Shown one piece after another: positions 20,252 to 31,132 of a stretch of DNA of 54,340 nt. The DNA lies in NCBI GenBank assembly GCA_003615045.1, contig ML014237.1:1-54340 (forward strand). Direction: 5' to 3'. Position numbers and translations under genes: made by a program. Within the stretch, counting starts at the first letter, position 1. The number at the start of each line of letters is the position of its first letter. Origin of the DNA: Caulochytrium protostelioides. Its lineage: Eukaryota; Chytridiomycota; Caulochytriomycetes; Caulochytriales; Caulochytriaceae. The notes under the pieces are model-generated. The model was given only the letters and a program-made list of their open reading frames with translations, was not told where the DNA came from and searched no databases.

Positions 20252-22345
20252 ATGGCGACCACCGCTCCGGCGAAGCCGGCGAGCCGGTCGTCCCGCCGCG
20301 ACAAGGACGACACCAACAACCCCGATCTGAACCTGCCCAGCATCGGCAACTACCTGTTTGTCAAGACGCTGGGCGAGGGCAACTTCGCGAAGGTCAAGCT
20401 GGCCAAGCACAAGCTGACGGGGTTCGAGGTCGCGATCAAGATCATTGACAAGACGCAGCTCGATGAAAAGAAGCTCAGCAAGCTGTATCGCGAGGTCCGC
20501 ATCATGAAGCTGCTGCACCACCCGAACATCGTCAAGCTGTACGAGGTCATCGAGACCAAGTCGACCTTGTTCCTCGTGATGGAGCACGCGTCGGGCGGCG
20601 AGCTGTATGACTACCTGGTGGTGCACGGCAAGATGAAGGAGAAGGAGGCGCGCGCCAAGTTCCGTCAGATCCTGTCGGCCGTGTCGTACTGCCACAAGAA
20701 GCGCATCATCCACCGCGACTTGAAGGCCGAAAACCTGCTGCTGGACCACAACCTGGACATCAAGATCGCGGACTTTGGGTTCAGCAACAACTACGACCCC
20801 GACAGCAAGCTCGACACGTTCTGCGGATCGCCGCCGTACGCGGCGCCCGAGCTCTTCCAGGGCAAGCGCTACACGGGACCGGAGGTCGATATCTGGTCCA
20901 TCGGCGTGATCCTGTACGTGTTGACCACGGGCTGCCTCCCGTTCGACGGCAAGAACCTCCAGGAGATGCGCGAGTCCGTCTGCCGCGGCAAGTACCGCAT
21001 CCCCTTCTACCTCTCGGACGCGTGCGAGAAGCTGCTCCGCAAGTTCCTCGTGCGCGACCCCTCGAAGCGCCACGCGCTCGACATCGTCGTGGACGACCCG
21101 TGGATCAACGAGGGCTGCGCTGAGTCCCCGATCCAGAAGGACGTCAGCGAGCGCGTCGACCAGGACGACGCCGTCATCCGCGTGATGGAGGTCAAGTACC
21201 ATCTCGACCGCGCGACCGTCCTCAAGGCGCTCGCCGACGACGTCTTTGACGACGTCGCCGCCATCTACTACCTGCTGTACTACGAGAAGCAGGCGAAGGG
21301 CCACATCGGGTCCGACGTCGAGGCCACCGCCGATGCCGCCGCCCACCGCGCCGAGCACAGCAGCGAGAAGCCCGCCGCCATCAAGCCCATCATGGGCCGC
21401 ATCGACGAGGACGCGCCGCTGCCCCTGCTCGCCGGCGCCGCGCCGGGCGCCATGGGCAACCATGCGCATGCCACCACGGGGACGACGCTGTCGCCGACGG
21501 CCGCGACGCCCACGTCGACGACCTCCGCGACGGCCGCCGTGCCCGCCTTGAGCGCGACCTCGACGGCGTCGGCGGCCGCCGCGGCCGTCGCCAAGGCGCG
21601 CAAGCGCCGCTTCACGGTCGGCGACGCCGAGGCGCCGAAGCTGGCGACGTCGGCGGGCGCCGCGGGCGCCGCGGGCGACAACGCGTCGGAGTCGCCGGCG
21701 TCCGGCGCGCACGGCGCGGCGGCGGCGCCGCACGGCGGCGTGCACGCGCGCGCGACGACGACGGAGGAAGCGCGGCCCGCGTCGCGGATCGGCATCGTCG
21801 GCGCGGGGCCTCGCGTGCTGGAGGACAACGAAGAGCTCGGCGCGGGCGAGGACGCGGACACGGACCCGACGCGGAAGCGGCACAACACGATTGTGGGCAT
21901 CCTGCGCGGCCGCGGGCGCCGGCAGTCGGACGCGGCGGCGCTCGGGATGCCGGTGGTCGCGGGCGGCGCCGGCGCCGGCGAGACGACCGCGACGCCGCGC
22001 GACTCGGTGGGCATGGTCGACGACAACAAGCCGCGGTCGCTGCGGTTCACGTTCAACAGCAACACGACGTCGTCGCGCCCGCCCGAGGAGATTATCAAGG
22101 CCGTCGTCGCGCTGGCGACGCGGCACCGCTTTGCGTTCAAGACGGTGACGCCGTACCAGCTCGAGTGCGTGTGGTCGAACCCCGCGGCGCAGGTCGAGAA
22201 GCCGGAGCCCGTCAAGTTCGAGATCGAAGTCTGCAAGCTGCCGCGTCTCAAGAACCTGCACGGTCTGCGCTTCAAGCGTGTCGCCGGGTCCTCGGGCGAC
22301 TACAAGGAGATCTGCGAAAAGATTCTCGAATCGGTTCAGCTCTAG
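20252..22345 (+). CDS. MARK/PAR1: MARK/PAR-1-type serine/threonine kinase (kinase-UBA-KA1)
   Basis: From the ATG at 20252 the product has 697 residues. The kinase domain (~34-285) shows the Gly-rich loop GEGNFAK, catalytic Lys63, [10 protein letters not shown] with Asp156, DFG with Asp174, and [16 protein letters not shown], with Thr189 as the LKB1-type activation site. A UBA domain follows (~300-345), then a disordered Ala/Thr/Gly-rich linker. The C-terminal KA1 domain (~600-697) includes [18 protein letters not shown] and [12 protein letters not shown]. This kinase-UBA-KA1 order defines MARK/PAR-1 kinases, which phosphorylate microtubule-associated proteins and set cell polarity. The open frame extends upstream to 20006, but that part is pyrimidine-rich leader and unlike the family. 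SNF1/AMPK alpha was considered; the [10 protein letters not shown] loop and the UBA and KA1 sequences fit MARK better. Confidence 0.95.
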   Translation: MATTAPAKPASRSSRRDKDDTNNPDLNLPSIGNYLFVKTLGEGNFAKVKLAKHKLTGFEVAIKIIDKTQLDEKKLSKLYREVRIMKLLHHPNIVKLYEVIETKSTLFLVMEHASGGELYDYLVVHGKMKEKEARAKFRQILSAVSYCHKKRIIHRDLKAENLLLDHNLDIKIADFGFSNNYDPDSKLDTFCGSPPYAAPELFQGKRYTGPEVDIWSIGVILYVLTTGCLPFDGKNLQEMRESVCRGKYRIPFYLSDACEKLLRKFLVRDPSKRHALDIVVDDPWINEGCAESPIQKDVSERVDQDDAVIRVMEVKYHLDRATVLKALADDVFDDVAAIYYLLYYEKQAKGHIGSDVEATADAAAHRAEHSSEKPAAIKPIMGRIDEDAPLPLLAGAAPGAMGNHAHATTGTTLSPTAATPTSTTSATAAVPALSATSTASAAAAAVAKARKRRFTVGDAEAPKLATSAGAAGAAGDNASESPASGAHGAAAAPHGGVHARATTTEEARPASRIGIVGAGPRVLEDNEELGAGEDADTDPTRKRHNTIVGILRGRGRRQSDAAALGMPVVAGGAGAGETTATPRDSVGMVDDNKPRSLRFTFNSNTTSSRPPEEIIKAVVALATRHRFAFKTVTPYQLECVWSNPAAQVEKPEPVKFEIEVCKLPRLKNLHGLRFKRVAGSSGDYKEICEKILESVQL

Positions 22346-23188
22346 TCGTCGCTCTCGCGGTGGTCGTCACGGCGTGCTCTAATTCTTTTTTTTTACATGA
22401 TCTCCCATGGATTTGAATCACACAACTCTTGTTTTGGCGATTCCCTGAGTCAGCTTGTTGAGGACCTTTCTTGAGGGGTTTGCCGACGCGCACCGCAGGC
22501 CCACAGGAGATCGTTGATGGTGGAATCGCTCTTGAAATTGATGAAGGAAGGACTCGATGGTCCTGGGCCCATGATGGCCGTACGGAGGTCATACGGAGAT
22601 GCGCGGGTGATGAGCAAGGATGGATCGCCACCGCATCGCATGGCATGCGTGCTTCCGAGCATCGATGCGATAGCCCGAACCCGTCGCCGCCGACCCTGAC
22701 GGCACGTGGCTGGCCTCGCGGGTGCACCCACCCTGCGCGAACAACGAAAACAGGAGAAAGGAAAAACAAGGTCGGCAGGGTCGACCGACGCGCGGATCTC
22801 GGCCGCGCTTCAGCATCCACCCCCTTTCGCTAGAACGGGCGGCGCGTGGCCGCGCTGAACAATGACATCTCCCGCACCTATCGCGTCCTGGACCACGTGG
22901 AAAGCAGCGTATTCGATCCATCACCTCGCATCGCGTCAGATCGCACCGCACCAGAACCAGTACTCTGCCGTCACGTGTGATGCGCCTCATGGCCTCTGCT
23001 GCTGTCCCGTGTGCATCCTCGAGCTGAACCCGTTGGTCGGAGGACCCGCGAACGTGGTCGGCGTCGGCTTCTGATAGCGATCCTACGCGCGACCGCCCAG
23101 CACCCGCTTTTGCCGCCGCTCCGGCTTGGCCTAGCGGGAGCGTTCCCACCGACGCGACGGTTGGTCTCCCCTCCCTGTTCCGATCGCC
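22346..23188. other. Intergenic; kinase 3' region and promoter of the SH3-ankyrin gene
   Basis: No coding signal is visible. A T-run follows the kinase stop (22385-22395). Small frames across this stretch are low-quality chance openings. Confidence 0.5.
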
Positions 23189-23980
23189 ATGGCTGCGCCA
23201 CCGCCGAGGCCCACGCGGCCAGGCCGCCGCAACGTGACCGTGCTGCGCGCCCTCTACGACTACACGGCGCAGCGCGAGGACGAGCTCAGCTTCCGCGAGG
23301 GCGATGTGCTCTATATTCTCGACGGCGCCGACCCGTCGTCGTCCGCGGCGCCGGCGGCGTCCGGATGGCTGCGCGCGCGGCGGAGCGCGGACCCGTCGGC
23401 GTCGGACGCCGCCGAGGGCCTCGTGCCGGCGAACTACGTGAGCGAGAACACGGCGGCGATTGAGAATCCGCTGCACGAGGCGGCGAAGCGCGGCAACGGG
23501 GCGTTCGTGCAGGAGCTGCTGGACGCGGGCGTCAGCGCGAACGCGCTCGACCGCGGCGGCCAGACGCCGCTGCACTGGGCGGCGCGCGGCGGGCACGCGG
23601 ACGTCGTCGCGCAGCTGCTGGGCGCGTCGCCGCCGCCGCAGCTGCACGCGCAGAACCGGCTCGGCGACACGCCGCTTCACATGGCTGCCTGGGGCGGGCA
23701 CCTCGCCGCCGTCGAGCGGCTCGTCGCCGCGATGCTGAACGAGGCGCAGCCGGCGCAGCCGCGCGTGAGTCTGCAGATCGCCAACCAGCAGGGCGAGACG
23801 CCGCGGCAGCTCGCCAAGTCGGACGCCGTCGCGGCGTGCCTCGTCCAGGCCGAGCAACGCGAGCGCCTGCTGCAGCAGCAGTTCCCCGACCGCGAAGTCC
23901 TCGGCCTACCGGCGCCGCACGTGGCAGGCGGCAGCGCCGAGGGTCTCGTCGCCGACGACGACTACGACAGCGACGCGTAA
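23189..23980 (+). CDS. OSTF1: OSTF1-like SH3 and ankyrin-repeat adaptor
   Basis: The 263-residue protein has an SH3 domain at ~17-85 (LRALYDYTAQREDELSFREG, then SGWLRARR and GLVPANYV). Ankyrin repeats follow at ~90-205 (NPLHEAAKRGN, GQTPLHWAARGGHADVV, GDTPLHMAAWGGHLAAV, GETPRQLAK), and the C-terminus is acidic (DDDYDSDA). Osteoclast-stimulating factor 1 has the same architecture and similar length (~214). OSTF1 is a cytosolic adaptor that binds proline-rich partners and acts in signalling or actin regulation; the role in this organism is not known. The SH3 domain carries a Ser/Ala insert between its strands. The ATG at 23189 directly precedes a short Pro/Arg N-terminus, and no intron is needed. 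Confidence 0.9.
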   Translation: MAAPPPRPTRPGRRNVTVLRALYDYTAQREDELSFREGDVLYILDGADPSSSAAPAASGWLRARRSADPSASDAAEGLVPANYVSENTAAIENPLHEAAKRGNGAFVQELLDAGVSANALDRGGQTPLHWAARGGHADVVAQLLGASPPPQLHAQNRLGDTPLHMAAWGGHLAAVERLVAAMLNEAQPAQPRVSLQIANQQGETPRQLAKSDAVAACLVQAEQRERLLQQQFPDREVLGLPAPHVAGGSAEGLVADDDYDSDA

Positions 23981-24672
23981 AACAAACACGCCCGTTTGTT
24001 CGTGTTCACGGCAGTCACACTAAAAATAACATCATGATCAAGTGAACGCGAAGGGCATCGCATGGCGCTGGGAACGACGACGACGACCAGGCGGCGCGGG
24101 TGGTCCGGACGCGGCTAACACACACGAGGCATCGGAAGCGCCGATCGGCGGGGTCACAACGTGTCCAGGCGTGCTGCGCCACCCTGCGTTGGCCGTCTTG
24201 CCCACGTTGCGGAAAGGGCAGCGGCCGAGGGCGCCAGCAAGCGCGGCACACCTGCCGATCGCCGCTAGCAGGCCTCTCGCGCCGCGGGGCCTCGAGGCGC
24301 GCTGCGCAAGCGGCGGGCGGCCGCCGCCACGGCCGCATACCGCCGGCGAGATCTGGACACGCCTCTAGAGTCGTCTGGCCGTGGCCCACCCGCCAAGACC
24401 ACGGGTCCGTCGTCCGTGTCCGAGCCGTCTTATGCAGGTATGGTCTCTGGCCCGCCGAAGGCTAGTTCGACAAGGCCGATCGGCAAGAGCGATGTCCCCG
24501 CCCAGATCACGCCCGACCCGTCAGGGTGCCGCCTCCCGCTCTAGCTGCTCCAGCGCCCGCGCGCGAGTCAGCATTCTGCATCGTCCCTCGAGCCCGCTTC
24601 GCCATCGTTTCCGCAGCGTCTGATCATCGATCCCTGCGCTCTTCTTGCCGACCCCTCGAGTCGCCCTGCAGC
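23981..24672. other. Intergenic; no gene seen
   Basis: The region spans the 3' side of the SH3-ankyrin gene (AT-rich, 23990-24040) and the promoter of DNAAF1. Overlapping Arg-rich frames on both strands were not called. Confidence 0.5.
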
Positions 24673-26734
24673 ATGCTGGCCGCCGACAAGCCCATGGCGG
24701 CGCCGCAGGCCTCGGTGCCCGCCGCCGCCGAGAGCGGCACTCGCTCGAGCGACGCGCCGCCGCTGACGGACGCCGCCACGGACGCTGCCGCTGCTGCCAC
24801 GGACACCATCGCGAGCGCCGCCACGGACGCCGCGGCAGACGACGCGACGACGGCCACGCTGAATGCGCTGCCGCTCAAGTCGTTCAGTCTGCGCGGCGTC
24901 GATCAACCGCTCAAGCCGTTCACGTCCGGCGATGACTACCTCCTGTGGCGCCGCGAGGGCAAGGAGTACGATGACCACGGGTAAGTGCCTGGATTACAAG
25001 TCGACCGCGGCAGCCGCTGCCGGCGCATCACCGGTCTTCTCGCGCGATGGCTGTGGTGACGCCGCCGTGCCAATCAGCAACGCTCACCGTTTTTTGTTTT
25101 GGTATACCTTCACGATCGATGCTTCTAGTAACCTGCTCATGACCCCGCGCTTGCTGCGGCTGCACTGCAAGGAGCAGAAGCTCTACCAGACGCCATCGCT
25201 CAACGACCGGCTCTACCTCCAGTATAAGGGATTCACGCAGATCGACCACCTCGATGCGTACACGGGCCTCAAGACGCTCTGGCTGCAGGGCAACGGCATC
25301 GGGAAGCTCGTGAACCTCGAGGCGCAGGCCGCGACGCTCAAGTGCCTCTTTGCTCAGAACAACTGCGTCGAGTCGCTCGCGGCCATGACGCCGCTGCCAG
25401 CCCTGGACACGCTCAACATTAGTCACAATCTGCTCAAGACCCTTGACGGCGTCGCCGACCCCCTACCGCGCCTGCACACGCTCACCGCGACGCACAACTA
25501 CCTGCGCACCCTCGACGACGTGCGGAGCCTCGCGGCCTGCGCCGAGCTCTCGGTCCTGGATCTGAGCCACAACCGGCTCGACCTGACCGACGCCGAGATC
25601 GAGGCGCTGATCAACGACGTGCTCGCGCGGATGCCAGCGCTCGCCGTCGTCCACCTGGCGGGCAACCCCTTCGTGCCGCGCGTGCGCAACTATCGACGCC
25701 GCCTCATTGCGGCGTGCCCGCGCCTCACCCACCTCGATGAGCGCCCCGTGTTCCCGAACGAGCGCGCCCAGGTCGACGCGTGGGCCGCCGGCGGCATGGA
25801 CGCCGAGAACGCCGAGCGCGCCCGGCAGAAGCAGGACGAGCGCGACCGCCAGGACCGCAACCGCCTCGCCCTCGCGCGCCTCCAGGAGGAGGGCCGCCGC
25901 CGCCGCCGCGCACAGTACGGCGACGCCGTCGCTGATGCCGCCGACGTCGAGGGCCACGGCGGCCACGGCGTGCCCCCGCACCTCGTCGAGTTCCGCGACG
26001 CCATGCTGCGCAACGTTGGGATCGACGTGCCGACGGACGGTGCTTCGGCAGCAGCAGCTGACGGCGACGACACGCCCGCGCCGCTCGCCGCGGCGGCCGC
26101 CGAACCCGACGCGCACATGCCGCCGCCGCCGCCGCTCGAGACGGCCCAGGGCGAGACCGGCGTGGCGGCCGACGGCATCGACGACGACGACGCGGGCGTC
26201 CCGGTGCGGGCCTTCCGCCAGCTGCGCGTGCAGCCGGGCGCCGCGAGCGCGGGGGTCGCGCCATCGTCGTCGGCGCCGCCCGCGCCGACGACGGGGCAGG
26301 CGGCGCCCGCCGTCCCGGCCGCCGTCTCGACCGCCATGCCGGCGGAGGACCCGATTCAGGAAGTCGTGACGCCCGGCGCCTCGCGGCAAGCCGCGGACGC
26401 CGCCGCCGCCCAGCAGCGCGCGTTCGCATCGACCGCCACGGTGCCCACCGGGACTCCGACGAGCGAGACCCCCGCTGCGGAGACGGTCGATCCCGCGGCG
26501 GCCTTGACGGCGACGGCGCCGTCGTCGCCGCTCGACATGTCGGCCGCGCTCGGGGAAACGGATGACGATGTGCTGAGCGACGGCGTGCCGGCCCAAGTCG
26601 TGGCGGCGGCGGCGCCGTCCGCGCGGATCGCCGACTCGGACGACGAGTCGGATGCCGAGTCGGATGCTGATGCGCATGAGGCGCAGCACCATGCCGAGAC
26701 GTTCCTCTCGGGTGCTTCGGCCTCCCTGCGCTAA
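24673..26734 (+). CDS. DNAAF1: Dynein axonemal assembly factor 1 (LRRC50/ODA7), two exons
   Basis: Exon 1 spans 24673-24980 and exon 2 25129-26734, with a 148-base intron (GTAAGT donor at 24981, CTTCTAG acceptor ending at 25128), giving 637 residues. After an Ala/Thr-rich N-terminus come the family hallmarks LHCKEQKLYQTPSLNDRLYL, YKGFTQIDHLDAYTGLKTLW and six leucine-rich repeats (~110-260). The LRR cap reads NYRRRLIAACPRLTHLDERP followed by VFPNERAQVDAWAAGG, nearly as in animal DNAAF1. A charged coiled coil and a disordered acidic C-terminus follow. DNAAF1 acts in the cytoplasm with HSP90-type cochaperones to preassemble outer and inner dynein arms. Its presence implies a motile flagellum. 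Intron retention would stop translation within two codons (GGG TAA). It converges with IPI1, 172 bases apart. Confidence 0.93.
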
Positions 26735-26766
26735 CGGCGACGAAGGTGATCGCGTCGACGACAGCG

Positions 26767-26802
26767 ACCCTATCGACGACCCTATCGACGGCCCTATCGA
26801 CG
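26767..26802. repeat. Three 12-base tandem repeats between convergent genes
   Basis: The unit (A/G)CCCTATCGACG occurs three times in succession. It is followed by an AT-rich run (TTTTTTATAAATATT near 26807-26821), which may carry the poly(A) signals of the two convergent genes. Confidence 0.8.
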
Positions 26803-26906
26803 ACTATTTTTTATAAATATTACTCGCATGTCCCATCGATCGTCCCATCGATCCCGTCCACGGGACGCTCCGATGTGACGAGCACAGACGGCCGTTCGGC
26901 AGCGGC

Positions 26907-29900
26907 TTAGCGCGGCACGACCGTGAGCGCATCGACCGTCGCTGCCGCCAGCACCGGGCCCACGACCGCCTCGCGCAGAAACACGATGTACGCCGTGGCG
27001 CTGCGCAGGGCCGCCGCATCGGACGGCGGCAGCGCCGACGTCGCGCCCGCCGCGCCCGTCGTAGTCTCGGCGTCGGTCGCGGCAAGCGCCGCAAGTGCCG
27101 TCTCGATGTGGGTCCAAACGTGCTCGACGACGGCGCGTACCTCCTGCAGCGCGGCGTCGGCGGCCGCCGCGGACGCGGCGTCGCCCTGCCGGATCGCCGT
27201 GGCGGCGACGGCGTGGCGCAGCGCGCGCGTGCAGCACGCGGCGACCGTCTCGGCCGTGCGGATGCGCAGCGTCGCGCTGAACCGCGCGAATGGGCCCACG
27301 CGGAACGCCTTCGACGCGGGATCGGCCGTCGTCGTCGTCGTCGTCGTCGTCGTCGGCACGTACATGCCAAAGAGCGGCATCAGCGCCTGCGCCCAGAGTT
27401 GGGGCACCTGGATCGGCGCGGGGAGGCCCGCAGCGGTCTTCTCGGACGGCCGCGGCGCGGGGAGGGCGGCGAGGCGCTGGTGGACGCGGTGCAGCCGGTC
27501 GTCGCGGATCACGTCGTTCATGCACGCCAGGATCGCGAGCGACCGCGCGGTGCTGGCCGCCACGGGCTGCGCGCGCGAGGTGGCCGCGGCCTTGAGCTGC
27601 CACAGCCGCTTCGGCAGGCTCGTGAGCCACGGCGTGAACAGGTCGAGACCGAGCTGGATCAGCTCGCGCTCGGCGCGGACGGCGGCCGGCGTCAGCGCGG
27701 GCTGGCCGGCGCGGGCATCGGCCTCGACGGCGGCGGCATAGGCCACCAGCCCCGTGAACCAGTGGTCCGTCTGGCGGCGCCACCAGTGGAACAGCTGGTG
27801 GTGGCACAGCGACGTCGCGTCCTGCCCGTCCGCCTCGGCACCGCTGCGCCCGGGACGCTGCAGGGGGTACTGCACCGCGAGCGCCTGCAGTGCCTGCCAG
27901 ATCGGCAGCAGCGCCGCGTGCCACGCAGGGTCAGCTGCCACGAGAACAAGCGCGGCGTCGTCCCCGTCGCTGCTTCCCTCCTGTCCGGCGGGCGGGATCG
28001 CTTGCACGGCGTCCAGGATGGCCAGGATGCCACGCAGCGTCGACGGCGGCGGCATGGCGCGCCCGCGGCTCTCTGCGGTATCGAGGTGCAGCAGCTGCGC
28101 GAGCACGCTGCCTATCTTCTTGATGGTACGCTTCGAGGCGGCCGCGTCGGCGGTCACCGCCGTGCTCGACGCGTTCGCAGGCGCCGCCGTACTCGCCGCC
28201 AGCGCCTCGTTGGCCTTCCAGAACTCGGTCAACAGGCGGCAGACGCCGAGGTTCATGGCATCCAGCATAGCGGCCACGCTAAGGGCGGCCTCGCCTTTCT
28301 CGGCGTCGTCATCGACGACGCTCACCGCGCCCATGGGGCCGGTGAACATGGCACGCTGCAAGGGGAACAGCGGCAACACATGGCGCTGAATGAGCACGTA
28401 TGCGGCGTGCTGCCACGCGGTCAAGGCGTCGGCCATCGTGGCAGCGGCATTTTGGCGGATCGTGTCGCTGCCCATGGCAGCCACACGGCTCGCGCCCGCG
28501 GCGAGGACGGTCGTGGGCGGCGGCGGTGCCGGCTCTGTCAAGGCGACGGCGTCGCCGTCGCACGGTGACAGCAAGTAGTCCGTGACGTCCACCAAGAGCG
28601 CAATGACCTGGCTCAGCAGCGGCACATGGATCGCGGCAGCCGCGGCCGCGGCGCCGCCCGCGCCGCCGCTGCCCTGCGCCTCGAGCACGACAGCGCTGCT
28701 CTCGAGAAAGACGTGGATGAGCAGGGGGAACAGCCGCTGCGCGGTCGGCAGACGCGTGGCGAGGGGCACCTGCTGGCGGACGACCTGCAGACTGCCTGAC
28801 TGGCGTTGCTGCTGCTGGCGGCGGCGCAGGCGGTCCGTTTCGTGGGCGCGGCTCTGCGCCAACTGAGGCGTCTCGACGATCGCGTACCGATGGGACGGCG
28901 CCGCGGCGGGGGCGGACGTGACCGTAGCGGCCGCGGACGGCGCGGCGCTCACCAGGCCGAGGGCCTGCGCGGGACTGGGCACGGCGAGCGCCGTCTCAGC
29001 GCCGTCCGCGAGCACCTGCGACATGGGGGCGCTCCAGTGGTGGAAGCGGCCGTCGGCGCGCTCCTCGGCGGCGGCCGTCGCCGCGGCCGTCGCGGCCTCG
29101 GCGCTGGTGGCGGTCTTGCCCTGGACGAGGCGGAAGAGCTTCTGCGCGAGGCGCAGGATCACGACGAGCTGCGTCGCGGCCTTGTCGGATGACGCGAGGC
29201 CACCGCCCGCGCGGCGCGACTTGGGCCGTTGCCCCGCGGCGGCGCTGCCACTCGCCGCGGCAGGTTTCTCGCGGCTGAGGCCCCCAAGCTCGAGCGTGCG
29301 GGTGCCGTTCAGCTGCAGCGTGTACGCGAGCAGATCCGAGACGAGGTCCAGCAGCACCGCGAGTGCGCGGCTCTCGGCGACGCGGTCGGCGAAGTGTGTG
29401 ACCCACAGGGTCATGAAGCGGACGGCGTCGGCGCGGACGTCTGCCTGGATGTGCGACATGGCCATGCGCGTCGTCGCGAGCGCGAGCGGCAGCACGGGGG
29501 CCAGGTGCCGGCCCGCCGCGGCGCCGTGGCTGGTGACCACGTGCTCCAGCACGTGAAACGCCGCCACGCGGACGCCAGCGTCTTCGTCCAGCATGCGCTT
29601 CAGGATCGGCTGGCAGAGGGCCAGCGGCGCAATCCGGTAGGGGTCGATGCGGCGGGCGCGGTGCTCGGGCCGCGGCAGCGGCTTCGTTTCCAGCAGCGTC
29701 TGCAGCGCGCGCAGCGCTTCCTTGCGCGTGTGTGCCGTGTAGTGCCCCGTCTTCTGGAGCTGGTCCGCGACGCGCTGGCGCCACACCTCGGGCCGCGCCA
29801 GCAGCTGCTCATCCGTGAGCAGCGTCGAGCCCATCACGCCGTCCATCGCGGCAAAGTCGCTGTCGGCATGGCCGCTCGTGATGGGCGCCGTGCCGTCGCC

Positions 29901-30371
29901 GTCAGCGTCCCGCTGCGCATACGTTGGCTGCGCGCCCTTGAGACGCTTCGCGGCGGACTGCGCGTCGGCGCGAGTGACCGCGGCGGGCCCGTGACGCTGG
30001 CTCGCCGCACGGGCCGCCGCCGTCGGCTCAGCAGTCTTGACGGCGGCGGTCTTGGCAGCGGCAGCGGCCTTGGCAGCGGCGGCGCCCGCGGGCGGAGCGG
30101 CGGCCGCAGCCGCATCGTCATCCCTTCCCCGCTTGCCGGTCGGTACGGCGGTCGCAGCCGTGCGCTGCTTCAGTTTTGGCAGCGCCGCGGCGGCGAGCGA
30201 GACGGCTGCGTTTGCATTCTGGTACTGAACGGCTTTCTGCTGCGGGAGCGCGATTTGCTTGGTCTGGATTTTGACTTTCGTGAGGACCTGCGGCTCGAGC
30301 TTGCGACCGAGTTTGACTTTCTTCTTCTTGAAGTCCTTGGAGTTTTTCTTTTTCTTGAGTGAGCTCGTCAT
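26907..30371 (-). CDS. IPI1: IPI1/TEX10-like pre-rRNA processing protein (Rix1 complex)
   Basis: Starting at the ATG at 30371 the product has 1154 residues. It opens with a lysine-rich stretch (SLKKKKNSKDFKKKKVKLGR) typical of Ipi1/TEX10. A low-complexity Ala region follows, then the conserved HEAT-like segment (~210-330) with YTAHTRKEALRALQTLLETK, ILKRMLDEDAGVRVAAFHVL and TRMAMSHIQADVRADAVRFM. In yeast Ipi1 joins Rix1 and Ipi3 on late pre-60S particles in the nucleus for ITS2 processing. TEX10 (929 residues) carries the long C-terminal helical part, whereas yeast Ipi1 (334) lacks it, so this protein is nearer the animal type in length. The frame stays open to 30764, but that extension lacks family resemblance. 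Confidence 0.85.
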   Translation of the reverse strand: MTSSLKKKKNSKDFKKKKVKLGRKLEPQVLTKVKIQTKQIALPQQKAVQYQNANAAVSLAAAALPKLKQRTAATAVPTGKRGRDDDAAAAAAPPAGAAAAKAAAAAKTAAVKTAEPTAAARAASQRHGPAAVTRADAQSAAKRLKGAQPTYAQRDADGDGTAPITSGHADSDFAAMDGVMGSTLLTDEQLLARPEVWRQRVADQLQKTGHYTAHTRKEALRALQTLLETKPLPRPEHRARRIDPYRIAPLALCQPILKRMLDEDAGVRVAAFHVLEHVVTSHGAAAGRHLAPVLPLALATTRMAMSHIQADVRADAVRFMTLWVTHFADRVAESRALAVLLDLVSDLLAYTLQLNGTRTLELGGLSREKPAAASGSAAAGQRPKSRRAGGGLASSDKAATQLVVILRLAQKLFRLVQGKTATSAEAATAAATAAAEERADGRFHHWSAPMSQVLADGAETALAVPSPAQALGLVSAAPSAAATVTSAPAAAPSHRYAIVETPQLAQSRAHETDRLRRRQQQQRQSGSLQVVRQQVPLATRLPTAQRLFPLLIHVFLESSAVVLEAQGSGGAGGAAAAAAAIHVPLLSQVIALLVDVTDYLLSPCDGDAVALTEPAPPPPTTVLAAGASRVAAMGSDTIRQNAAATMADALTAWQHAAYVLIQRHVLPLFPLQRAMFTGPMGAVSVVDDDAEKGEAALSVAAMLDAMNLGVCRLLTEFWKANEALAASTAAPANASSTAVTADAAASKRTIKKIGSVLAQLLHLDTAESRGRAMPPPSTLRGILAILDAVQAIPPAGQEGSSDGDDAALVLVAADPAWHAALLPIWQALQALAVQYPLQRPGRSGAEADGQDATSLCHHQLFHWWRRQTDHWFTGLVAYAAAVEADARAGQPALTPAAVRAERELIQLGLDLFTPWLTSLPKRLWQLKAAATSRAQPVAASTARSLAILACMNDVIRDDRLHRVHQRLAALPAPRPSEKTAAGLPAPIQVPQLWAQALMPLFGMYVPTTTTTTTTTADPASKAFRVGPFARFSATLRIRTAETVAACCTRALRHAVAATAIRQGDAASAAAADAALQEVRAVVEHVWTHIETALAALAATDAETTTGAAGATSALPPSDAAALRSATAYIVFLREAVVGPVLAAATVDALTVVPR

Positions 30372-30975
30372 GGTGACGGCGACGGCGGCAGCGCCTCGAG
30401 CGGAGTTTGGGGAAAGCGCGACGGCGCGGATCAGGTGATTACCTACCACGCGAGTCACCAGACGATCCGAGCCTGTCGATCGTACCAGCGATAAGTCGGC
30501 GATATGGATCGACTGCCCCTGCCCGGTGATGTGAGGCGGCTGAGTCAGAGTTGGAAAGAAGGTATCAGACGCCGGCGTATCACAGGGCGCGGCGGAATCA
30601 CCGGGCTTGACCCGGCAGGATGCGCTCGTCTCGCATGCTTCTGCGAAGGACACGACGATTGCGATGACACGAGCGACGTCGCAGTGGCCATCGATAGCGT
30701 CCACGTGGTCCGCCTGTTTGTTGAAGGTTTGATGCCACGTCGAATCAGCATCAGTCGAATCCACTGGCGTCCGAGCGAATGTTCCGCCGTTCCGCCGTTC
30801 TAGGTACGGGGCCGCTCGTGGTCCGGCGCCGGTGGCGCAGCCGATTGGCTTGGCCTCACCTCTCTGCCCTCGGCCCCCAAAACCCCGACACTGCGGCTTA
30901 GCAGCGACGACACGACCGTCCGGTCCCTTCGAGAGTGGCGCCGATCGCCCGAAGATTGAGTGTAACGCGGTCGCG
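30372..30975. other. Region upstream of IPI1; no gene seen
   Basis: Short frames only. It most likely holds the IPI1 promoter. Its right end meets the 3' end of Fanzor fragment C. Confidence 0.5.
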
Positions 30976-31132
30976 CATATACTGACCCAACACGCACACC
31001 ATGCCCTCCGTGGGATCCCCCACCGAGGCAGCGCGCATGCTCTTAGTTCAACGCGGCAGCGAGACTGTGGTTCACTTCAACTTGCCCAGAGGAATTACAC
31101 CACAGCAAACCTCGGACCACGACCTTCATGTT
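30976..31132 (-). mobile_element. Fanzor fragment C: short C-terminal remnant with 3' tail
   Basis: On the minus strand the sequence reads from a GxGPRFAVV-like piece through VNHSLAAALN, a worn NRDLNAALN motif, and then directly into the conserved tail: hairpin 31005-31028 and TGTGCGTGTTGGGTCAGTAT ending near 30976. The C-terminal RRC...KVGK part is deleted. The tail after the hairpin matches that of fragment G closely. Confidence 0.65.
31005..31028 (-). other. 3' hairpin of Fanzor fragment C
   Basis: CCTCCGTGGG (31005-31014) pairs with CCCACCGAGG (31019-31028), with one mismatch. Position and composition match the hairpins after fragments A and D. Confidence 0.5.

Noticed and set aside
20243-22261. 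672-codon minus-strand frame
   Set aside because: Antisense shadow of the MARK-type kinase.
20252-22345. SNF1/AMPK alpha identity for the kinase
   Set aside because: The [16 protein letters not shown] loop, the UBA domain position and the C-terminal KA1 sequence fit MARK/PAR-1 better.
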